A program made the position numbers and the translations under genes. Below are positions 24,531-32,472 of a stretch of DNA of 36,844 nt, piece by piece. Numbering within the stretch: position 1 is the stretch's first letter; each line of letters starts with the position of its first letter. This DNA comes from Kribbella albertanoniae (GTDB lineage: Bacteria; Actinomycetota; Actinomycetes; Propionibacteriales; Kribbellaceae). Below the pieces are notes generated by a model. The model was not told the origin of the DNA. It saw nothing but the letters and a program-made list of their open reading frames with translations, and searched no databases. Location: assembly GCF_004348455.1 (NCBI RefSeq), contig NZ_SMKA01000054.1, positions 1 through 36,844 on the forward strand. The letters run 5' to 3'.

Positions 24531-25883
24531 TCAGGGGAGAACGAGAGTTGTCACCGAGCGCGCGGGGAGGGTGAGGGTGGCAGTGCGGTTGGCGACCGTC
24601 ACTGTGCCGGCCTTGTGCGGGGTGCCCGCTGTGCCAGTGGATTGCCAGACCTGTGCGGTGCCGGTCTGGTAGCCGGTCAGGTTCAGGGTGGTGGTTGTCG
24701 CTGTGGTGTCGGCGTTGATCAGGACGATGTTCTTGGCACCATTTGACGCGAAGGCGCGCAGGAGGTTGGTGCTCGATGCGGTGGTGACCATGGTGGTGCC
24801 GAAGTGGCGGAACAGGCCTTCGCCGGTGAACATGCCCAGACCGTGGTAGATCGGGGTCGGAGCGCTGACCGGGATGCCGCCTTCGCCTTCGGTGCTGGTG
24901 ATTCCCAGGCCCGTGTTCTTGGAGGCGCTGCCGTTCTTGTCGCCGTAGAGCAGGGTCGCGACGCCGGACTGCAGCATCGTTCCGAGCGCTGCCGCGCCCC
25001 ACACGGTGGCGAGGTGCGAGAGCATCAGAGTGCCGTCGGGATCGGAGTAGTCCATGTTCCACTCACCGATCTGGATCGGCACGTCCCGGCCGGCCAGCCT
25101 CGCCGTACGGGCCTTGAGATCGGCGATGTCGGAGCGATAGCTGTCGATCACCGTGCTGAGCAGTTCCTCGGGGGTGTACCGCGCGTACCCGGCGCCGTAG
25201 TCGTGGTAGTCGATGAAGTCGACGCGACTCCCGGACAACGTCAGGAACGTGTCCATGTACGGCGTTCCGTACTGCGGCTCGTACGCCGCCAGCGCCGGCC
25301 CGCCCACCTGGACGGCAGAGTCCAGCACGTGCAACGCGTCGTGCACCTGGTTGTAGCGAGCGCTGTACTCGTCAGCGGTCATCTTCTTCGGGTTGCCGCC
25401 GTTGTCGTGCTCGTTGCCGTAGATGAACTTGCGCACCGGCGTCCCGGCCGCCTTGAAGTGGTTGTAGATGTTCTTCGCGTCGGCGAGATCCTCGGCAGCC
25501 GACCGGCGTCCGTCCGCGGGGAGAATCAGCATCGGTTCGGCGCCGAGTTGGCGGATCGCCGCGACCCACGCGTCACCCGTGATCGCGGTATCGCAGTACG
25601 AACCGCCACACACCAGCCGGCCGGCGGCGTCGTACATGAGTTCCATCCGCAGTACGCCGAAGCCCTGCTTGCGAACGTTTTCTCGGTGGGTGGTGTCGTT
25701 GGTGATGTAGTGCTGATTGCCATAGCCGGTGATGTCGAGGCCGTAGTCGTTCGCCTCGAGCGTGGTGACCGGCTTGGTGAAGTCGACCGTGACGGTCGCC
25801 GTCGCGGCATGGGCGGGAAGGCTGGGCAGAAGGAGAGAGCCGGCCGTCAGGAGTACGGCAGCCACTGTCGGTTTCATCCGCAT
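24531..25883 (-). CDS. Secreted clan GH-A glycoside hydrolase
   Basis: A 450-aa secreted protein: signal peptide 1-27 (AVLLTAGSLLLPSLPAHAA), TIM-barrel to about residue 335, then a small C-terminal beta-sandwich. The two catalytic glutamates of the 4/7 superfamily are likely Glu158 (FIYGNEHDN, acid/base) and Glu274 (QIGEWNMDY, nucleophile). The family is not certain; it resembles GH39/GH30/GH79-like enzymes rather than GH5. Polysaccharide or glycoside hydrolysis outside the cell is expected; the substrate is unknown. Start ATG 25881-25883, with ATG 25877 as alternative; no good ribosome-binding site distinguishes them. Confidence 0.75.
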   Translation of the reverse strand: MRMKPTVAAVLLTAGSLLLPSLPAHAATATVTVDFTKPVTTLEANDYGLDITGYGNQHYITNDTTHRENVRKQGFGVLRMELMYDAAGRLVCGGSYCDTAITGDAWVAAIRQLGAEPMLILPADGRRSAAEDLADAKNIYNHFKAAGTPVRKFIYGNEHDNGGNPKKMTADEYSARYNQVHDALHVLDSAVQVGGPALAAYEPQYGTPYMDTFLTLSGSRVDFIDYHDYGAGYARYTPEELLSTVIDSYRSDIADLKARTARLAGRDVPIQIGEWNMDYSDPDGTLMLSHLATVWGAAALGTMLQSGVATLLYGDKNGSASKNTGLGITSTEGEGGIPVSAPTPIYHGLGMFTGEGLFRHFGTTMVTTASSTNLLRAFASNGAKNIVLINADTTATTTTLNLTGYQTGTAQVWQSTGTAGTPHKAGTVTVANRTATLTLPARSVTTLVLP

Positions 25884-25966
25884 GCCGCCCAGCTTCGCAG
25901 CTCGATCCCGCCGAACCGCGTCAACTTGTGGCCACTTACCGCAACTGGCCAGATCGGCCTTAGCGG

Positions 25967-25978
25967 CCGTTCGAACGG
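25967..25978. promoter_or_regulatory. 12-bp perfect palindrome upstream of the GH-A gene
   Basis: CCGTTCGAACGG is a perfect palindrome 84-95 bases upstream of the glycosidase start, in the 105-bp gap after the lipoprotein gene. A candidate operator; alternatively chance in GC-rich DNA. Confidence 0.35.
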
Positions 25979-25988
25979 GTTCTCCGTC

Positions 25989-27404
25989 TCAGTTGAGTTG
26001 CTGGACGACGGCCGGGACCAAGGATTCGAGCTTGGCCAGCACGGCTGCGTCTTCGGGGGCCGGTGTCGGGCCTTCCCTTGTCGTGTAGAAGTCGTACTCG
26101 ATGGAGAGCTGACTCTTCTTGCCCAAGCCGATCCGGAAGACGTGGCTGTCGGCGTATCCCCGGCTCTGCTCGGCGGGGTGTCCGGCGATGGTGAGCGCCC
26201 GCTCCGGTGCGGGCTGGAGGGTGTCGCCTGAGCTGCTGATCACGACCTTCAGCCGTCCGCCGCCCTCAAGGAAATGGCAGCGGTGCCCGGCGACCACCGG
26301 CTTCAGTCGGTCGCCGAACCGCTCCCGCACCGGCTCGACTGCGATCGCGCAGAGCACGTGCGGATCGGCCTGAGCTTTGGAGTGGAGCTCGGCAGCCTTC
26401 GGCCTGTCTGCGGAGGTGTATGGCTCGCAGTCCTTGAAGTCGGTACGGAACTCGACGAACGCACATCCGCCGGGTGCGGCCTGCTCCGGCTCGTTCGGGC
26501 GAAAGTACAGCGGCGCCTGGACCCGACTGGGTGGTGGCGGCGTACGGAGCAGCTCGACCACAGTGGTGGCGAGCTTCGTCGCTTCCGGGCAGGTCGGAGC
26601 TGCCAGGACGATCTGCTGGAACGCCGGACGAGGGTGCCGAAGGCCGGTAGGCCCCTGGTCCATCGTGAGCACGCACTCAGTGCCCGACGACTTCAGTCCA
26701 GCGGTCCGGCCGGCAACGGTCACCCGTTCGGGGTGGCCCTTGGGGTCGAACGGGACAACGCCGTACGGCAGCTGAAGCCGGGCCTTGCCGGTCACCTCAC
26801 ACCTGTCCAGCGACTGTGGATACGGCGGCTCCTCCATGCCGAGCGCTCGTCCCAGCAAGCTACACGCATCCCATCGGCCCGGCCCGGTTGCAGACGGTTT
26901 CGCGAGCAGCGGAACGGCAGCGGCGGCGAAGGCGCGGAGCTGGCCGCACTTCACCTTGGTGGGCTGCACACCGCGATCTTCGAACCTGATCGCGAACCCG
27001 AAGCTGACCGGGACCACCAGTTCGCAGTTACCGTTCTGCAGCAGGTAGCCGACCGCCTCGCCGAAGATCAGCCGCTCGCGGCCCCGCCACCGGTCGTACC
27101 CGAGAAAGCGAGTCAGCAGGTCGACCTGCACCGCTCCGACCTGGTCGCCCCGGACCACGCAAGTCGACGGCGCCGGCTGTACGGACGGCTTGTCAACCGT
27201 AAAGCCGGGTGCCTTGGCGCGCGCCGGGTCGATCAATGCGCAGGGATCGATGCGGCTCAACGCTGCGACCACCGCACCGAGATCGCGATCCGGATTCGAC
27301 GGCACCGCGGACCGCGTCGGCCCAGGGTCCGACGTCTCTCCCGTACTGCAACTGCCGACGACGAGCAGTGCCATCACCACAAAGATCCGAGCCAGCGCGC
27401 GCAT
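25989..27404 (-). CDS. Putative lipoprotein with DUF3558-like domains
   Basis: A 471-aa protein with a type II signal peptide (VVMALLVVGSC, lipidated Cys19). The mature part contains at least two DUF3558-like segments: DPCALIDPARAKAPGF with STCVV, and DACSLLGRALGMEE with DRCEVTG, and is rich in cysteines. DUF3558 proteins are surface lipoproteins of actinobacteria without a settled role. ATG 27402-27404 has no strong ribosome-binding site. It lies upstream of the GH-A gene on the same strand, separated by 105 bp. Confidence 0.7.
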   Translation of the reverse strand: MRALARIFVVMALLVVGSCSTGETSDPGPTRSAVPSNPDRDLGAVVAALSRIDPCALIDPARAKAPGFTVDKPSVQPAPSTCVVRGDQVGAVQVDLLTRFLGYDRWRGRERLIFGEAVGYLLQNGNCELVVPVSFGFAIRFEDRGVQPTKVKCGQLRAFAAAAVPLLAKPSATGPGRWDACSLLGRALGMEEPPYPQSLDRCEVTGKARLQLPYGVVPFDPKGHPERVTVAGRTAGLKSSGTECVLTMDQGPTGLRHPRPAFQQIVLAAPTCPEATKLATTVVELLRTPPPPSRVQAPLYFRPNEPEQAAPGGCAFVEFRTDFKDCEPYTSADRPKAAELHSKAQADPHVLCAIAVEPVRERFGDRLKPVVAGHRCHFLEGGGRLKVVISSSGDTLQPAPERALTIAGHPAEQSRGYADSHVFRIGLGKKSQLSIEYDFYTTREGPTPAPEDAAVLAKLESLVPAVVQQLN

Positions 27405-27463
27405 GGCCGCGAACGTAGCAGCGACAGGGGGCTTGTACCATTTCGTCCCGGAGGGATCGACAC

Positions 27464-27958
27464 ATGGTGATGGGGAATCAAGACATCAGTTCCTGGGACG
27501 CGGAGTTGCACCGTTCCGGCCGAGTAGTCTTCGCGGTCCGGCGCGCGCTGGCCTTCGGCGGGCTGGTCGTCGTACTGCCGCTGACCGGCATCCCGATCGT
27601 CTCGGTCATCCGGGATCTCGACACCCGCGACACCTGGTTCACGATCCGGGTGGCCCTCCTCGCCGTACTGCTCGCCGTCGCTGTCGCACTCGCTGCTCTG
27701 TTCCTTGCCGGCCATCCGCGCGTGACGGTGAACGCCACTGGCATCCGCTTCGCCTGGTGGCGGCAGATCCCGTGGTCCGAGTTCGAGGGCACCACCCTCG
27801 TCACCCCCACCGGCGGCCTCGCCGCTCCCTACCTGACCATCACCTCGACCCGCGGCGCCAAGCTTCACATTCCCCAGACCAACGTCGCAGACTTCCGTGC
27901 CTTCGCCGCATGGCTCACCAAACTTCACACCCAGCACCAATTGGCGACCAGCAGCTGA
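27464..27958 (+). CDS. Small membrane protein with PH-like domain
   Basis: A 164-aa protein with two transmembrane helices (about 31-50 and 61-82) and a soluble tail that begins HPRVTVNATGIRFAWWRQIPWSEFEGT, a pattern of bacterial PH-like or STM3941-type domains. Function is unknown; such proteins sit in the inner membrane with the domain in the cytoplasm. ATG 27464 follows GGAGGG at eight bases; an in-frame GTG and ATG follow at once. It is divergent from the lipoprotein gene. Confidence 0.75.
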   Translation: MVMGNQDISSWDAELHRSGRVVFAVRRALAFGGLVVVLPLTGIPIVSVIRDLDTRDTWFTIRVALLAVLLAVAVALAALFLAGHPRVTVNATGIRFAWWRQIPWSEFEGTTLVTPTGGLAAPYLTITSTRGAKLHIPQTNVADFRAFAAWLTKLHTQHQLATSS

Positions 27959-28038
27959 GCGACGTCGTTGACCCTTTCGCGCTTCTATCGTGCGGTCACG
28001 TGCGGCTTCGCAGGGAAGCGCACGCTAAGGGGGGCTTC

Positions 28039-29208
28039 ATGTTTACTCGGTACGGAATCGGCCGGTTGACGCGGACGGTGGTGGCGCTCGGCGCTGCCAC
28101 TGCGCTTACGGTCGGCGGCGCGGTGACCGCGGGGGCCGCGTTGCCGAAGGTCACTGGGCCGACCTTGGTGGGGACCGCCGAGCCGACGTCGGCCAAGTAC
28201 ACGGCGCTCAACGGTGGGGTCACCGACGGCACCTACTGGTACGCCGTCGTCACGGAGCACGCCAAGTCCGGTACGAAGGTCTACGACTCCAACCAGCTGA
28301 TCAAGACCAAGTTGTACGCGACCAGCCCGGCCAAGATCGCGACCTTCCGGATCCGCTCCGGCAACCACACGAACCTGCTCGGGCACGGCAACGACATCGC
28401 CTACAACGCAGACACCAAGCGATTGCTGATCCCCGCCTGGACCAACGACGACTCGGTCCAGGCCACCAACCAGGGACGGGCGATCCGGATCGTCAACCCC
28501 AGCACGCTGGCGATCGAGAAGACCGTTCTGTTGCCGCGGACAACGACCGGAATCTGCTACGACGCGGTCAACAACCGGTACGTCGGTGGCACGCTGAACC
28601 AGTACTACGCCTACGACAGCGCGTTCAAGCAGACCGGGAAGTCGGCGAAGCTGGCGATGTCCGGGCTCGGGCAGGGCATCGACTGCGACCAGAGCTACGT
28701 CTACGTGATCACCAGCCCCAAGGGCACGCAGAAGACCAACCGCATCTTCGTCTACGACTGGTCCTTCAAGCTGGTGCGCACCTACGAGCACGCCTCCGGC
28801 TCGGAGAGCGAGCACCTCACCCACCAGCGCGGCACCTACTACCTGGGCTTCAACATCGGCGCCGGCCGGCTCTACCGTCTGGACAACTTCCAGTTCACGG
28901 TGACCTACGCCGCCGCGGGCGGCACCGGCTCGATGGCGCCCACCGTGGTGCTCTACGGCCGGTCGACGGCCCTGCGCAAAAACACCTTCGTCCGCTCCGG
29001 CTACACCCTCGCTGGCTGGACCGCGAAGCGCTCGTACGACAACAAGACCCGCTACCAGAACCCGAAGGACACCACCAAGACCGGCTGGTACACCACCGGC
29101 AAGCAGCCGAGCGGCTGGAAGCCCTACCTCTACAAGAACGGCGCAACCGTGCTCCACACCACCCCCCGCGGAGCCGTAGCCCTCACCGCAACCTGGCGCA
29201 AGGCCTAA
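28039..29208 (+). CDS. Secreted beta-propeller-like protein with InlB B-repeat-type C-terminus
   Basis: A 389-aa exported protein. The signal peptide is 1-34 (hydrophobic VVALGAATALTVGG, AGA-type cleavage). Residues about 40-290 look like a small beta-propeller (repeated strand pairs such as GHGNDIAYNADTKRLLIPAW, TTGICYDAVNNRYVGGT, QGIDCDQSYVYVITSP). The C-terminal about 95 residues match the Listeria-Bacteroides (InlB B / Flg_new) repeat: FTVTYAAAGGTGS, LRKNTFVRSGYTLAGWTAK, and a final ALTATWRKA. ATG 28039 follows AAGGGGGG. Binding partner unknown. Hairpin repeats begin 12 bases after its stop. Confidence 0.8.
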   Translation: MFTRYGIGRLTRTVVALGAATALTVGGAVTAGAALPKVTGPTLVGTAEPTSAKYTALNGGVTDGTYWYAVVTEHAKSGTKVYDSNQLIKTKLYATSPAKIATFRIRSGNHTNLLGHGNDIAYNADTKRLLIPAWTNDDSVQATNQGRAIRIVNPSTLAIEKTVLLPRTTTGICYDAVNNRYVGGTLNQYYAYDSAFKQTGKSAKLAMSGLGQGIDCDQSYVYVITSPKGTQKTNRIFVYDWSFKLVRTYEHASGSESEHLTHQRGTYYLGFNIGAGRLYRLDNFQFTVTYAAAGGTGSMAPTVVLYGRSTALRKNTFVRSGYTLAGWTAKRSYDNKTRYQNPKDTTKTGWYTTGKQPSGWKPYLYKNGATVLHTTPRGAVALTATWRKA

Positions 29209-29219
29209 CACCACCCCCC

Positions 29220-29390
29220 TAACGTCCGAAAGATCGGAGGGCCCCCCTCCGGCTGTTCGGACGTTAGCCCCGACTCCCAGGTAACGTCCGAAAGATCGGA
29301 GGGCCCCCCTCCGGTTGTTCGGACGTTAGCCCCGACTCCCAGGTAACGTCCGAAAGATCGGAGGGCCCGCCTCCGGTTGTTCGGACGTTA
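29220..29390. repeat. Three tandem 62-bp units, each a 47-bp hairpin
   Basis: Units start at 29220, 29282 and 29344. Each has outer arms TAACGTCCGAA and TTCGGACGTTA (11 pairs), an inner CGGAGG...CCTCCG stem and a 3-5-base loop, then a 15-base linker GCCCCGACTCCCAGG after units 1 and 2. Between the stems AGAT faces GCTG (unit 1) or GTTG (units 2, 3); in RNA the latter pair mostly by G-U and A-U. They follow the stop of the propeller gene by 11 bases. A diverged copy is at 22151-22196. Confidence 0.9.
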
Positions 29391-29432
29391 GGGACCCGCA
29401 GCGAACGGGGCGCCGAACCGCCGGGCGGGGTC

Positions 29433-29565
29433 ACCCTGAGCACCCATCGACCACCTGGCGCCCCGCCGAACGGTTGAACCGTGCTCAAGGTCCCGCAGCC
29501 GGCTGACCTTGAGCACCCATCAACCACCTCCTGGCGGCGCACATGGTTGACCCGTGCACAACGTC
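29433..29565. repeat. Two tandem copies of an inverted repeat, 73-bp period
   Basis: Four related 20-base arms alternate in orientation: 29433-29452 and 29506-29525 (ACCYTGAGCACCCATCRACC) and, inverted, 29473-29492 and 29546-29565 (GGTTGAMCCGTGCWCAASGT). Arms within a pair start 40 bp apart and pairs repeat every 73 bp. GTGCTCAAGGTC (29481-29492) and GACCTTGAGCAC (29505-29516) are perfect inverses, and ACGGTTGAACCGT (29470-29482) is a perfect palindrome. With the hairpins this fills most of the 404-bp gene-free stretch 29209-29612 ahead of the expansin gene; I see no gene there. Confidence 0.75.
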
Positions 29566-29612
29566 GTGGCCACTGGCGGCAACCTTTTGGGCTTCGGTGG
29601 CAACTGGGGGGC

Positions 29613-30596
29613 ATGAGGACAACGAAGCACGGTGGGGCGCAGCTGCCGAGACGGTACGGTCGGATTCCGCTGGCTCTGCTGGCCGTCGGCGTGGTGGTCT
29701 GCCTGGCCGTCGCACTCCTTGGCAGGGGCGACGCCGCCCCCGACACCGCCGACGTGTCCGTCACGGCTGCCAAGGCGAGCGTCCCGATTGATGCCGGCAC
29801 GGCCGACGCCACCACCAGAGCGACGCGGCCGCGGGTCACGAGCCCACCACCGCGTCGTACGGCGGCCGCCGCCAGCAAGCCGCCCGCGGGGACTCGCAGC
29901 CCGCGCGTGGCTCCCAGCACTCCCACCCCCAGCCGGCGCGCAACCTCCAGCACCCCGCGTACGACGTACACGGAATCCCTGGCGGGACGGATCAAGCCCG
30001 GCGTCCGGTACCGCGGTGTCGCGACCGCCTACGAGGCAGCTGACGGTAACGGGGCCTGTCTCTACGGTCCGGCCGACGACATGATGATCGCGGCGATGAA
30101 CGAGACCGACTACGAGTCGGCCAAGGCCTGCGGTGCACACGTGCTGGTCCGCGCCGCCAACGGGGCCTCCATCACGGTACGGATCGTCAACGTGTGCCCG
30201 TTGCCCTGTGCGCCTGGCCAACTCGACCTCAGCCAGGAAGCCTTCGCCAAGCTTGCCGAACTCTCCGTCGGGCGGCTCCCGATCACCTGGACGCTGCTGA
30301 GCCCTGCCGCGTCGGGCACGATCTCGATCCGCTACAAGGACGGGTCCAGTCAGTGGTGGTGTGGCATCCAGGCGATCGGTCACCGTAACCCGTTGGCGAC
30401 GCTCGAGGTCAGGACTGCCAACGGCTGGCGCAAGCTGCAGCGCACTGGCTACAACTACTTCCTCTCCCCTGACGGCAGCGGCTGCGGCCGAGCGATCAGG
30501 ATCACCGACATTTACGGTCAGCGGCTGACCATCGACGGGCTCGCGGTCAAACCGGACGTCAAGCAGTCGACCAGGGTCCAGTTCGCCCAGCATTGA
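29613..30596 (+). CDS. Membrane-anchored or secreted bacterial expansin (EXLX1-like)
   Basis: A 327-aa expansin: signal anchor/peptide at 17-39, a Pro/Thr/Ser/Arg-rich linker to about 120, a D1 double-psi barrel (about 130-225: RGVATAYEAADGNGACLYG, MIAAMNETDY, IVNVCPLPCAPGQLDLS) and a D2/CBM63 domain (about 228-325). Asp205 in QLDLS corresponds to the essential Asp of Bacillus EXLX1, and Trp248-Trp249 (SQWWCG) with a Tyr at 280/282 match its cellulose-binding aromatic face. Expansins loosen cell walls without hydrolysis. ATG 29613 is near a GGGGGG run. The stop overlaps a possible TTG of the sigma frame. Confidence 0.9.
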   Translation: MRTTKHGGAQLPRRYGRIPLALLAVGVVVCLAVALLGRGDAAPDTADVSVTAAKASVPIDAGTADATTRATRPRVTSPPPRRTAAAASKPPAGTRSPRVAPSTPTPSRRATSSTPRTTYTESLAGRIKPGVRYRGVATAYEAADGNGACLYGPADDMMIAAMNETDYESAKACGAHVLVRAANGASITVRIVNVCPLPCAPGQLDLSQEAFAKLAELSVGRLPITWTLLSPAASGTISIRYKDGSSQWWCGIQAIGHRNPLATLEVRTANGWRKLQRTGYNYFLSPDGSGCGRAIRITDIYGQRLTIDGLAVKPDVKQSTRVQFAQH

Positions 30597-30655
30597 CCGG
30601 TACGCTCGGGCCGCATGTTCACGCGAACACGGCAGGGAGAGGGCGCCCGAAGGAG

Positions 30656-31183
30656 ATGCTCCACGACACGTCCGCGGAGTTTCACGACTTCTTCGAACGC
30701 CACTACGCCGAACTGGCTCGGCTCGCGCACCTCCTGACCGGCGAGACCGACGCGGCCGACGACCTTGCCGCCGATGCGCTGGTCGCCCTGTGGCAGCGGT
30801 GGGACCGGTTGCAGGCAGCCCAACATCCGGTCGCCTACGCCCGTGGCGTTGTCGCCAATCTCGCGCGGGAACGAATCAGGAGCACGGTCCGCGAGCGACG
30901 GCGAGTAGCGCTGTTCTGGTCGCGGAGTACAGAACCGCTGGACGGGCCGGACGTTGCGGTCGTGCTGGACGTCCGGGCCGCACTCACCCGGCTGCCGTTC
31001 CGCAAGCGGGCGTGCGTGATCTTGCGGCACGCCTTCGACCTGTCGGAGAAGGACACCGCCGCCGTACTGGGTATTTCGGTCGGCACGGTGAAAAGCCAGA
31101 CCTCGAAAGGCATGGCCGAGCTGGAACGACTGCTCGGCACAGAAGCAGTCGGCGAGCTGGCGGCAGGGAGGAGGAACCAGTGA
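30656..31183 (+). CDS. ECF RNA polymerase sigma factor, SigE family
   Basis: A 175-aa ECF sigma factor. Region 2 is about residues 8-70 (FHDFFERHYAELARLAHLLTG, ALVALWQRWDRL) and region 4 about 105-160 (LPFRKRACVILRHAFDLSEKDTAAVLGISVGTVKSQTSKGMAELE). I prefer ATG 30656, where homologs begin; AAGGAG touches it, so spacing is imperfect, and a TTG at 30593 would add 21 residues and overlap the expansin stop. The next gene starts inside its stop codon (GTGA, 31180-31183), so the two proteins are made together. Confidence 0.88.
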   Translation: MLHDTSAEFHDFFERHYAELARLAHLLTGETDAADDLAADALVALWQRWDRLQAAQHPVAYARGVVANLARERIRSTVRERRRVALFWSRSTEPLDGPDVAVVLDVRAALTRLPFRKRACVILRHAFDLSEKDTAAVLGISVGTVKSQTSKGMAELERLLGTEAVGELAAGRRNQ

Positions 31184-31935
31184 ACGAGGAGATCAACCGA
31201 CGGCTGCGGGAAGCCGCCGAGGCCCACGAGCCGGACCGCGCACGCATCCTGGCGCGCGTCGAGCGCGGCCTGGCCGTTCGGCACCGCACCCGTTCGATCA
31301 CGAGGTCGGGGCCCCGCGCGGCGATCGCCGCTCTCATCGCCGCCGCCACTCTGGCGACCGGTGGTCTCGCCGTTGCCGCCATCGGCGGAGTCCCGTCATC
31401 GCCGGCCCCGCGCCCCACACCCGCCGTACCGTCCCCGACAGTCACTCCCACTCCGACACCGTCGGCACGCCCCACCAGCAGTCCGGCCCCGACCACTACC
31501 CCGCCCAGCTCGCGCCCGACTCCGCCGGCCGACAGCCGGGTCCAGAACGGGCCGTTGTGGTCCGAAGGTTCGATCGATGCAGACAGCAACATCTACTGGG
31601 CGCAGAGCAACCTGATCCTCAAAACCACCCAGCCACTCACCGCGCTCACCGTGGAACTGCGCATCGCCCAGACAGGCGGCGTACAGAAGACCGGCAACTG
31701 GCAGACCCTGCCGAACGACGACTTCACCGTCACCGTTGAGGAATCCGGTGGTGCACTGCGCTACCGCTGGACCCTCAAGCCGGGCCGAACCGCTCCGGCC
31801 GGACAGCACCAGTTCGCCGCCCAGTACAACCACGCCACCGGCGTCCGCGCGGGCAAGCGGGACAACTACCACGTCCACGCCCAGAGCTCAGCCGGTTCCA
31901 GCACAGTCTGGGGAGGCTTCACACAACCCCGGTGA
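31180..31935 (+). CDS. Single-pass membrane protein, putative anti-sigma/sensor with outer beta domain
   Basis: A 251-aa type II-oriented protein: a basic cytoplasmic N-terminus (1-45, NEEINRRLREAAEAHEPDRARIL), one membrane helix (about 46-70), a Pro/Thr/Ser linker (71-118) and an outer beta-rich domain (120-251). The outer domain has spaced aromatics and a segment WQTLPNDDFTVTVEESGG then LKPGRTAPAGQHQFAAQY that recalls carbohydrate-binding domains of the CBM2 type, but the match is weak. No ZAS zinc motif (HxxxCxxC) is seen. GTG 31180 has GGAGGAGG upstream. Coupling to the sigma gene suggests that it controls the sigma factor. Confidence 0.7.
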   Translation: MNEEINRRLREAAEAHEPDRARILARVERGLAVRHRTRSITRSGPRAAIAALIAAATLATGGLAVAAIGGVPSSPAPRPTPAVPSPTVTPTPTPSARPTSSPAPTTTPPSSRPTPPADSRVQNGPLWSEGSIDADSNIYWAQSNLILKTTQPLTALTVELRIAQTGGVQKTGNWQTLPNDDFTVTVEESGGALRYRWTLKPGRTAPAGQHQFAAQYNHATGVRAGKRDNYHVHAQSSAGSSTVWGGFTQPR

Positions 31936-32093
31936 GGGCCGGAGGCAACGGTTCCCCTGGGTACGGGCGGAGTACGGTCAGCGAAATGTCAGAGCTGACC
32001 TTTAGGGTCGAGCGCGCCTGCCTCATCAGGATTCGGAACTGAAGCGTCACCACGTGATCAGCGTCGGTGTTACCCCACAAGGAGATTGTGTAC

Positions 32094-32420
32094 ATGTTGT
32101 TGGCTGTTCGAACGACCCTGGCAGGCGCCGCCTGTGTCCTGGTGGCCCTCACCGGGTGTTCGGCGAGTTTCGGTGAAGCATCCATCTCGAAGGAGAACCT
32201 CGAGACGGGCATCATCGACGCGCTGGAGAAGTCGGTGGGCAAGCGGCCCGACTCGGTGACCTGCCCCGGCAAGGTGAAGGCGAAGGTCGGCGAGTCCATC
32301 CGCTGCGAGCTGGCGGCCGGCACCTCCAAGTACGGGCTGACCGCAACCATCACGTCGTACGACAAGGAGTCCAAGAACGTGAAGTACGACATCAAGGTGG
32401 ACCAGAAGCGCGCCAACTAG
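32094..32420 (+). CDS. DUF4333 lipoprotein
   Basis: A 108-aa lipoprotein: signal sequence with lipobox LTGC (Cys22), then one DUF4333 domain with its conserved disulfide pair (VTCPGKVKAKVGESIRCEL). Such domains occur on mycobacterial and related cell envelopes; role unknown. ATG 32094 is nine bases from AAGGAG (32079-32084); GTG 32088 is an alternative at three bases. The 158-bp gap before it may hold its promoter; GTCAG-AG-CTGAC (31986-31998 region) is a small inverted repeat there. Confidence 0.85.
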   Translation: MLLAVRTTLAGAACVLVALTGCSASFGEASISKENLETGIIDALEKSVGKRPDSVTCPGKVKAKVGESIRCELAAGTSKYGLTATITSYDKESKNVKYDIKVDQKRAN

Positions 32421-32433
32421 GCAAAAGCCAGGC

Positions 32434-32460
32434 GGCCCCGGCACACCAAGTGCCGGGGCC
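32434..32460. terminator. Perfect 11-bp hairpin between convergent genes
   Basis: GGCCCCGGCAC (32434-32444), loop ACCAA and GTGCCGGGGCC (32450-32460) form a strong stem-loop between the DUF4333 stop (32420) and the ABC permease stop (32473). It should terminate transcription from both sides. Confidence 0.85.
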
Positions 32461-32472
32461 CACCCCGGTGAG

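Noticed and set aside
24370..25062. Protein with Glu-Ser dipeptide repeats encoded by the hexanucleotide repeat
   Set aside because: The frame is out of phase with the glycosidase over most of its length and has no start signal; the repeat is in a terminator region.
24804..26231. 475-aa plus-strand open frame
   Set aside because: It is antisense to the GH-A glycosidase and the lipoprotein and has Val/Arg/Gly-rich shadow composition with no domain pattern.
26274..27470. 398-aa plus-strand open frame
   Set aside because: Antisense to the DUF3558-like lipoprotein, which has a lipobox and patterned cysteines.
27985..29214. 409-aa minus-strand open frame
   Set aside because: Antisense to the propeller/InlB-repeat gene, which has signal peptide, ribosome-binding site and domain motifs.
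29220..29390. Possible CRISPR array
   Set aside because: The repeats are long hairpins and the 15-base linkers are identical, not variable spacers; no cas gene is present.
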